Below, piece after piece: positions 10,601-15,042 of a DNA stretch of 15,042 bases. This stretch comes from Tetmemena sp. SeJ-2015 (Eukaryota > Ciliophora > Spirotrichea > Sporadotrichida > Oxytrichidae): NCBI GenBank assembly GCA_027382625.1, contig JAJKFJ010022965.1, forward strand, positions 1 through 15,042, read 5' to 3'. The notes under the pieces are model-generated. The model searched no databases, was not told the origin of the DNA, and saw only the letters and a program-made list of their open reading frames with translations. Numbering within the stretch: the first letter of the stretch is position 1; every line of letters starts with the position of its first letter. Both the position numbers and the translations under genes were made by a program.

Positions 10601-10737
10601 TTTTAAAGAGTCATTGCTCTAGTTATCATGAGAAAAAAATTCGTCATTGAAGTGTTCTAGGTTCCATTTGAAGTGACGCAGGATAACTATCGCCTCGTCT
10701 TAAGTGCACCCTAGCAAATCGTTCACCTCGTTAAATT
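7678..10737 (-). CDS. Ariadne-type RBR E3 ligase, right-arm copy
   Basis: Reverse-complement copy. MDS6 7678-8323, MDS5 9584-9858, MDS3 9887-9942 and MDS2 10476-10737 match the left arm in exact length and content. MDS1 (about 10055-10235) and MDS4 (about 10240-10441) fall in garbled sequence (10118-10430) and cannot be read in full here; only their clean ends are visible (AATTT pointer at 10055-10059, GAGTTTTGC pointer at 10433-10441). Use the left arm for these two. MDS5 and the following IES are cleaner here than at 3905-4130. Confidence 0.85.
9046..9427. mobile_element. GC-richer block with imperfect inverted ends inside the RBR IES
   Basis: Left end reads ACGAATATTGTC then AGCCTCCTCCATGTCTAAAAA. 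The reverse complement of the right end reads ACGAATAATGTC, a 13-nt insertion, then AGCCTTCTCTATCTCTAAAAA. A TTAAA lies just outside each end, one base further out on the right. This looks like a small non-autonomous element of about 380 bp. The left-arm copy (to about 4435) is noisy at one end. One 60-codon Ser-rich ORF (MGDLRSQFDSSGF, minus strand here, start about 9360) lies inside but is not long enough to prove coding. Confidence 0.4.
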
Positions 10738-10891
10738 TCTTCATCGCCCTCATTTATATGCTTTCGACACAAAAAAAAAACATAAAAGAAGTTCAGTGTT
10801 GATTTTCCTGATTCTGGAAAGTTCTGATTGAGTAGTGAGAATTTAAAAAAAAGATTTGAAGTTCAAATTATAAACACTATAGCAATAAAAT
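10738..10891. promoter_or_regulatory. Spacer upstream of ZMYND10
   Basis: 154 bp between RBR MDS2 and the ZMYND10 ATG, AT-rich near the ATG. It must hold the ZMYND10 5' region. It is not an RBR promoter, since RBR MDS1 with the true start lies elsewhere. No specific motif is claimed. Confidence 0.4.
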
Positions 10892-12713
10892 ATGGCAGAC
10901 TTTAATGCTAAATTCATGGAGGACTTCATCACTCCTTACGAAGCAGAGCACTTGATAAGGGCCTTGAAAGATATAGACATCTAAGAATTTGGATCCAAGC
11001 AGTAAATAATTCGAAATGAGGGTTGATAACTGTTTAGGTGGGTGCAATAGCATGAGACGCTCGACAGATTGAACATATAAGCGCACAAGAATGCGCTCAC
11101 TTCAACAGATGAATTCATCATGGACTACTTTGTCACTTTTGAAAAGGTAAGACCACCTAGAAACCCTAAAATGAAAATTGCAGGTTGGTTTATTGATTCA
11201 TGATTTGCTGGCCACAGAGACTTGGAAATAAAAGATTTATCCATTGATCAAGACCCCACTTTCAAAGGTTTCCTCGCTCCGCTCATACATAGCTGTAAGT
11301 CATTAGTCCCTTGATCAAGAGCATTTTTAAATTGTTTTCAGCTTTATCACGAGGCGACAGTTTGCAACTTACTGGAGAAATCCCTTCCCCAAAAGGGCTT
11401 TTGTTCCCAAGACTACCCGTTGAGGAAAATTCTTTGTAAAGCCCAATTTGTCTTTTTATCCAGTTGGTAATAACAACATTTAAAAAGTCTCATTAATTTT
11501 TAGGGCTGAAGAAAAAGGTAGAAACTATCAAGAGGAGGACCCTAAGAGATATCTTAACTTGACTTAGGAGTAGGAGCTACAGAGGCAGTTCGATGAGATT
11601 CACTTTACTACTTCCATGTGTGCCTTCTCGCTTATCCGATTTATCGCAGACCACATGCAAGACTTGGCAGTTCCAATCGTTCATTAGATGATGGAGACTA
11701 ACGATATTCCTTGTGTGCTTGTGCCCCTCCTTGAAATGAAACCATGGATAAGGCGCAACACCAAGGGTGAAACTGAGAAATTCGAGGACCAAAAGTGGCA
11801 AGTAGTGCCTAATGGAGAGCAAGGCAGAGTTACTAAGATTGAGGCTCAGATCTGGCTGACTATCTACAGCATGTTTCTCAGCTAAGACACCAACCGCAAA
11901 TATGAAATAACCTCCTTCAGGAAGGCTAACCTTCTGCGTTTTGGGAAAATATTTAAACCCGAGGTCTTGCTAGAAAATTTCCCATGTTTACTCATCTCTA
12001 CGACCCTTAGAGGAGCTATCTTTGACTTAGGAGAACCCAATTTCAAACAAGAACTCTTTCATAGTTCAACCTATTCCCGAATTCAGGCTGAAGATGAAGG
12101 ACCGCAACTGGAGGGAGATTGCAGACTATCAAGTCAAGAATTTCTTCACAAGCAACGAAGAAAGTTTAAAAGAAGACATGGAGCGCATCATGAAACTCTA
12201 CTCATCAGAGGTGTTTGAACAGTTCATGGATGAGCCTAAGTGCGCTGATTGCGGTAAGAGTGCCACACAGAGGTGCTCTAGGTGCAAGAACTAGTGGTAC
12301 TGTAGCAGAGAGTGCCAGCTGAAACAATGGAAGGGCCACAAGCCACTCTGCGATATTATTTTCAGCAATAAGCAAGAGGATGCTAAAAAGTAGGAAGAGA
12401 TAGAGTAGATCAACAAGGAGAAAGCTAAAATTTTTAAAAATACTTATCCAAAATAAATTTAATTTATTTCAAAGGAAAATTTTAAAGAATTGTTTTATCA
12501 CAGGAGAATGAAGAGCAGCAGCAATAGCAGTTAAAGAGTTTAATATATCAAGATGAATGGAGGAGGATTTATAATGGTGTATTTAAGTAAGAGCAGCAGT
12601 TTAATAAATTCCATTTAAAGATGATTTATCCTATTTTCCACTAGGCACTATCTGAAAAGAAGGTTAGTAGAGATTTAAAATAACTCTAAATTATGGTCTC
12701 TGACTCAACATGA
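10892..12713 (+). CDS. ZMYND10: ZMYND10 homologue, MYND-finger dynein-arm assembly factor
   Basis: In other eukaryotes ZMYND10 is a cytoplasmic factor that preassembles axonemal dynein arms with LRRC6 and chaperones. Start ATG is 10892. Introns (GT-AG): 11002-11037, 11147-11183, 11295-11341 and 11467-11503; the first removes an in-frame TGA. Family matches in order: EFGSKQWVQQHETLDRLNIQ, LLATETWKQKIYPLI, HEATVCNLLE, FHRTACE, LVELIDYCYRKF, IPCVLVPLLEMKPW, LLRLRKYLTEVLLDQLPML, then a MYND finger with C-x2-C-x7-C-x2-C-x4-C-x3-C-x7-H-x3-C (CADCGKS to HKPLC, 12235-12348). A TAG inside the finger (KN-Gln-WYC) proves the code. After a fifth interruption ending at 12503, a Gln-rich coiled-coil tail runs to TGA 12711-12713. 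Using left-arm sequence for garbled patches gives 1602 coding nt (533 residues). The human protein is about 440. Confidence 0.9.
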
Positions 12714-12766
12714 ACGTGAGGGCTGTGCTCGTGGTGCTTAAGCTTGCTTCTCATGATGCAAGGCTT
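12697..12766 (-). other. V-ATPase a MDS 'r'
   Basis: A 70-bp MDS encoding KPCIMRSKLKHHEHSPHVHV then ESE, a His-rich loop after the LACIPTML helix. Pointers: AAGCCTTGCAT at 12756-12766 and AGTCAGAGA at 12697-12705 (repeated at 14484-14492). The left-arm copy is 641-710. Its last bases overlap the 3' end of the convergent ZMYND10 frame. Confidence 0.88.
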
Positions 12767-15042
12767 GAAAATATTGCAAACATACTAATTATTCAAATTG
12801 CTAAGGTTTTGTAGTTAATCCACTTGGCGATGATAAGGATATCCATCCATCCGAAGAGGGCAACGAGGAGCACAATCTGTGGTATGAACTCGAAGATGAA
12901 GTCAAGAGGGCGTCTGAAGTGAACTGAGTTGAAACCCTTCATGATGACTCCCATACCCATCTGCAGAATAGCCAGAATAACTGCTATTGCCTCCTTGGAT
13001 TTGAGTATGGTGTTGGTGAAGGAGAGGTTGTTGGAGGACTGGAACCATCTGGAGTCAACTCCGAAGGTGTATGCGCAGTCATCGTACTTCTTGCGATAAC
13101 CATAGTCCTTAGGGAACTTGAATTAATTCTATTGGTGTTATAATCAGCTGCATATTGCATAGAGACTACAGTCAGCTCTTGATAGTAGCAAGACTTATTA
13201 GAGGATAATTTAAATACTCATTTATTAGAAGGCGAACACTCCCATCAAGAAGACAAGGTATCTAGCGTAAGACACACCAGCCATTGAAGTTCTATGAAAA
13301 AAGAGTTGCACCTTTCTTCAATTAGGGAGCTAACATTTTCATGTACCATGTTGTTGTTCTCCTCTCCAGAGCTGATTTCATTGATATAATGAGTGAGATA
13401 GGTTCTGAGGTACTTCTTAGAAGTCTCAGTAAGAGTTTTAGACTCTTGGATGTTTCTTAAAAACTATTACTGCTAGTTATATAACACTCTGCTATTTTGT
13501 AAGGCTATTGATATTGGCTCATGTGTGGGAGATCAAATCTCTGTCCCATGAAAGAGTCGCAAATTCTGACGATCTTCTCTCTGAGTTGTCTTCCATCCTG
13601 GAACACTACGATGTACACAGTCTTGGTCTTTGTCTTTCCTGCCTCACCAGTTGCCACCTCGAAATCCTTGAATACCATCATCCATCAAATGAGAGAGAGA
13701 CACCTAATAATGTTTTTCATGAGAGCTTTTCCTCTGGTAGCTCTGAACAGAAGCTTCTTAAGTCTGGATTTCTCATCGACTTCGATGGTGCCTGCAATGT
13801 GAGTAATGTACACGTTGTCTGCGTTGTCGAGGAGGGGAGATCGCTCGACTGAGTTGATTGATGTGCCCTTGGCCTCCTCAACATCGAGTCCACCGTGGAC
13901 AGAAGATCTGACGTTGCCGCCTTGAATCTGAGGAAGGAAGATAGCCACGTTCTCGAGCACTTTCTCGTAGTCGAGCATGGTCAAGTAACTCTCTTGCATC
14001 TCGCGCAGCTTCTCAGTCTGCTCAATCACGAACTTCTCCTTGTCCTTCACGTCGTGCTCGATTTCTTCAGTATTATAATAGCTTATTGTTTGAGGCCTTG
14101 TTCTTGGCGTTCTTGACAGCGGTAAGTGCCTCTAAGAAAGATTTGATGCTCTTGGGTTTCTGAATCTTAACGCGCAGCTTCTTGCACTCGTTCAAGATGT
14201 ATCTACGAGAGTAATTAGGTCTATAAAGAAGGAGGAGTATTGATCTACTCGCATCTCTTGATCTAGTTTGCGTAGGGCAAGTTGAATGGCTGCTCTCCTA
14301 ATAGTATTTCGAAGCTCTGTATTATCTGTTCATCACTTCCCAGGCGTCATCCTTAGGAAAATAAATTGTAAATAAAAACACTCGATAATATATTAAGTTA
14401 AATTTGTAGATATATATTTGAGAGTGATTTCTTTGGCTTGCCGGTCTTGGGATCAGCATCGAGTACTTTCTCGTACTGGACGCTCTCTGACTATTTATAT
14501 TAAATGCAAGGCTTAACGCAAAGCATGGTTGGGATGCAAGCAAGAGCAATCAGAAGCAGAGAAATCCAATTATAATCATATTATAGAAAATATTTGATTA
14601 GTTTTATAAGTGAATGGAAGCTCCCTTCTGTCCGTCCATGGTGTAGAAGTACTTGGGGGCCTCTCAATTATAAAATTCTCATGCTAATACTTAGAATGGG
14701 TGGTCCTTCTCCACATCTTTGTAGTTTTATCAATCATACTAATTTCATAATTATTATGCCTTAATAACTGAGATCTTCATCTTCATGGTGTTGGTAATCA
14801 AGCACATGTTAACTAGCAAGACTCATTCAACTCAAGATTAAATTCTCTTTGAGAAGAATTCGTTGTAGATGAAACCATTGTAGAAGGCGAGAGTATTTAA
14901 CTATTGCTGTGATTGAAGTTCTCTTGATTTGGTCGTCGAAGAGACAGAGTAGGATACCCACGATGAAGAGGAGACCTCCGTGGCCCACATCACCGAACAT
15001 GACTCCGAACAGGAAGGGGAAGGTTACGCAAGCAACACAGCA
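12697..15042 (-). CDS. V-type H+-ATPase V0 subunit a, scrambled germline gene (partial)
   Basis: Subunit a is the large membrane subunit of the V-ATPase; it forms the proton half-channels and couples ATP-driven rotation to acidification of vacuoles. Recognised from family motifs: FGVMFGDVGHGG (15001-14966), YARYLVFLMGVFAF, YNGFIYNEF, YTFGVDSRWFQSSNNLSF, MKMKISVI, FIFEFIPQIVLLIALFGW and LACIPTMLCVKPCI, plus N-terminal helical pieces. The coding pieces are not collinear. Membrane-domain MDSs alternate between 15042-14425 and 13293-12697, with N-terminal pieces at 14360-13365. Joining at pointers from 15042 through the MDS at 12697 gives 766 nt in one frame, after removing two small inferred IESs. 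The start, several N-terminal and middle pieces, and the C-terminal region with the proton-path arginine are not visible. This is not a pseudogene: the breaks have pointer repeats. Confidence 0.9.
12808..12983 (-). other. V-ATPase a MDS 'o'
   Basis: A 176-bp MDS encoding VILAILQMGMGVIMKG, then FRRPLDFIFEFIPQ and a membrane helix ending LFGWMDILIIAKWINYK. Pointers: CAGTTATT at 12976-12983 and AACTACAAA at 12808-12816 (repeated at 14718-14726). The left-arm copy at 424-599 has identical length. Confidence 0.92.
13007..13195 (-). other. V-ATPase a MDS 'l/m'
   Basis: Starts with pointer AGTCTTGCTA and ends with ACCAACACCAT (13007-13017, repeated at 14785-14795). Encodes SCYYQELTVVSMQYAAD, then KKYDDCAYTFGVDSRWF and SSNNLSFTNT, a strongly conserved subunit-a loop. 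The two halves are in different frames. Removing 17 bp between TAAT repeats (13141-13144 and 13124-13127 on the plus strand) restores one frame. The left-arm copy, about 211-400, is noisy in its first half. Confidence 0.85.
13226..13293 (-). other. V-ATPase a MDS 'j'
   Basis: A 68-bp MDS encoding TSMAGVSYARYLVFLMGVFAF apart from its last base, which fits between 'i' and 'k'. Pointers: AGAACTTCAAT at 13283-13293 (shared with 14912-14922) and TCGCCTTCTA at 13226-13235 (shared with 14881-14890). A noisy copy lies at about 118-190. Confidence 0.9.
13365..13457 (-). other. V-ATPase a N-terminal MDS 'g'
   Basis: Encodes NIQESKTLTETSKKYLRTYL then INEISSGEENN, like the helical stalk after the FQ-G fold. 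It is in a different frame from the end of 'f', so an IES or a missing piece lies at about 13458-13511. Its continuation (-KW--KEKAIY-TLN-like) is not found in the window. Confidence 0.6.
13512..13678 (-). other. V-ATPase a N-terminal MDS 'f'
   Basis: Follows 'e' after an IES of about 39-42 bp bounded by ATG repeats (13718-13720 and 13676-13681 on the plus strand). Encodes VFKDFEVATGEAGKTKTKT, then VYIVVFQDGRQLREKIVRIC and DSFMGQRFDLP, equivalent to the family's FF-Q-G--L--KI-KIC-xF-A--Y-P. Confidence 0.85.
13718..14074 (-). other. V-ATPase a N-terminal MDS 'e'
   Basis: The longest clean V-ATPase piece: a coiled-coil stretch (VKDKEKFVIEQTEKLREMQE), a linker, then YITHIAGTIEVDEKSRLKK and LLFRATRGKAL. 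The RATRG motif is diagnostic for the N-terminal domain of subunit a. Confidence 0.88.
14084..14210 (-). other. V-ATPase a N-terminal MDS 'd'
   Basis: Encodes RRYILNECKKLRVKIQKPKS then a helical stretch ending KNAKNKASNN. It is separated from 'e' by only 13 bp bounded by AATA repeats (TATT at 14084-14087 and 14071-14074 on the plus strand). Removing them gives an in-frame ASNNTEEIEHDV. Confidence 0.8.
14243..14297 (-). other. V-ATPase a N-terminal MDS 'c'
   Basis: Encodes EQPFNLPYANQIKRCEQ with two TAG glutamines, matching the family's QRPYANQIKRCDE-like motif. Residues that should link it to RRYILNECKK are missing locally. Edges are approximate. Confidence 0.75.
14325..14360 (-). other. V-ATPase a N-terminal MDS 'b'
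   Basis: Encodes FPKDDAWEVMN, matching the family's P-x-E/D-x-A-W-E-x-M/L-N motif near the N terminus. About 12-15 residues expected before the next piece (QPFNLPYAN) are absent locally, so a further MDS outside the window is expected. Edges are approximate. Confidence 0.7.
14425..14492 (-). other. V-ATPase a MDS 's'
   Basis: Begins at pointer AGTCAGAGA (14484-14492) and encodes SVQYEKVLDADPKTGKPKKS, in frame with the His-rich loop of 'r'. Its 3' edge is only approximate because its partner MDS is not in the window. Confidence 0.8.
14504..14726 (-). other. V-ATPase a MDS group 'p/q' with two simple IESs
   Basis: Starts at pointer AACTACAAA (14718-14726) and ends at pointer AAGCCTTGCAT (14504-14514). 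Two ordinary IESs are inferred: 48 bp between GAG repeats (14709-14711 and 14661-14663) and 50 bp between ATT repeats (14613-14615 and 14563-14565). Joined, it reads YKDVEAPKYFYTMDGQKGAS, then ISLLLIALACIPTML and CVKPCI, the family's VPWMLL-KP region. The first IES boundary is the less certain one. Confidence 0.8.
14763..14795 (-). other. V-ATPase a micro-MDS 'n' (33 bp)
   Basis: Encodes TNTMKMKISVI, the conserved TNS-KMKLSVI segment of subunit a. Pointers ACCAACACCAT (14785-14795) and CAGTTATT (14763-14770) recur at the edges of the 23-bp IES that replaces this segment at 12984-13006. Only 14 bp lie between the two pointers. Confidence 0.9.
14814..14890 (-). other. V-ATPase a MDS 'k'
   Basis: Encodes FYNGFIYNEF, a conserved motif after the second membrane helix, then NLELNESCY in another frame. 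The shift is cured by removing 16 bp between two GAATT repeats (14857-14861 and 14841-14845), i.e. a very short IES. It ends in pointer AGTCTTGCTA (14814-14823), repeated at 13186-13195. An alternative is a one-base error, which would keep the family-like NEFFS. Confidence 0.8.
14912..15042 (-). other. V-ATPase a MDS 'i' (first membrane helices)
   Basis: Encodes TFPFLFGVMFGDVGHGG, then a hydrophobic helix ending FDDQIKRTS. It ends in the pointer AGAACTTCAAT (14912-14922), which recurs at 13283-13293 at the start of MDS 'j'. Family members continue here with about 15-20 residues before YNGFIYNEF; that stretch is missing locally and is found in 'j'. The MDS runs off the window edge. Confidence 0.9.

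Larger units (their letters stand above)
6726..13402. repeat. Right arm of the inverted repeat
   Basis: Reverse complement of 1-6725, continuing at its outer end into single-copy sequence (13403-15042). Garbled patches in this arm are at about 6726-7090, 7270-7345, 8334-8575, 8725-8850, 10118-10430, 11375-11455, 11938-12000 and 12433-12480; the left arm is clean at the matching places. Around the fold, a GGATC-type landmark near 6604 pairs with one near 6838, which puts the axis at about 6720-6730. Confidence 0.95.

Noticed and set aside
11024..11026. In-frame TGA read as Trp in ZMYND10
   Set aside because: It is inside a 36-nt GT-AG intron whose removal restores the conserved EFGSKQWVQQHE.
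10877..11086. 69-codon ORF antisense to ZMYND10 exons 1-2 (also 2336-2545)
   Set aside because: It crosses the 36-nt intron and is opposite a well-matched N terminus.
11577..11822. Standard-code ORF antisense to ZMYND10 (also 1591-1836)
   Set aside because: It is the shadow of the conserved IPCVLVPLLEMKPW region on the other strand.
13508..13852. Plus-strand ORFs of 114 and 93 codons
   Set aside because: They are antisense to V-ATPase MDSs 'e' and 'f', whose protein matches the family.
1..15042. Palindromic rDNA-type or telomere-capped ciliate chromosome
   Set aside because: No rRNA sequence and no C4A4/G4T4 telomeric repeats are present, and the outer end of one arm continues into single-copy DNA.

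Overview
The window reads as germline (micronuclear) DNA of a hypotrich ciliate of the Oxytricha/Stylonychia type. Three signs support this. TAA and TAG sit in place of glutamine inside conserved domains (a MYND finger, an IBR domain, a V-ATPase subunit) and only TGA stops. Introns are tiny (36-47 nt). Two of the three genes are cut into macronuclear-destined segments (MDSs) in a non-linear order, separated by AT-rich internal eliminated sequences (IESs), with short direct repeats ('pointers') at each MDS end. The genus is inferred.

Large-scale layout: bases 1 to about 13,402 form one head-to-head inverted repeat that folds at about 6,725 with no spacer; 13,403-15,042 is single copy. Wherever both arms are readable they agree almost base for base, noncoding DNA included. 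Each arm has its own patches of homopolymer-rich garbled sequence where the other is clean. This points to a fold-back read or amplification artefact rather than a biological palindrome, so each gene in the arms probably exists once and the best gene models combine both arms.

Reading the right arm outward from the fold: (1) a possible small ORF at about 7130-7269; (2) a scrambled Ariadne-type RBR E3 ubiquitin ligase on the minus strand, 7678-10737 (left-arm copy 2685-5825, plus strand), with MDS order 2-4-1-3-5-6 and a 1.27-kb IES before MDS 6 that carries a GC-richer block with inverted ends; (3) an unscrambled ZMYND10 homologue (dynein-arm assembly factor with a C-terminal MYND finger), 10892-12713 plus strand (left-arm copy 694-2530, minus strand); (4) a scrambled V-ATPase V0 subunit a gene on the minus strand, 12697 to beyond 15042 (partial left-arm copy 1-710).

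In the V-ATPase gene, the membrane-domain MDSs alternate between two strings about 1.5 kb apart (14425-15042 and 12697-13293), and part of the N-terminal half lies between them. Joining them at ten junctions (seven between strings, three across simple IESs) keeps one open frame. The same holds for the RBR gene after joining six MDSs and removing two small IESs. Some V-ATPase pieces, including the extreme N terminus, the middle and the C-terminal membrane part, are not in the window.

The three genes have no evident common pathway beyond general cell biology (proteostasis, ciliary dynein assembly, vacuolar acidification). What unites the window is germline gene architecture. No tRNA, rRNA, CRISPR array, telomeric C4A4 repeat or recognisable transposase was seen.
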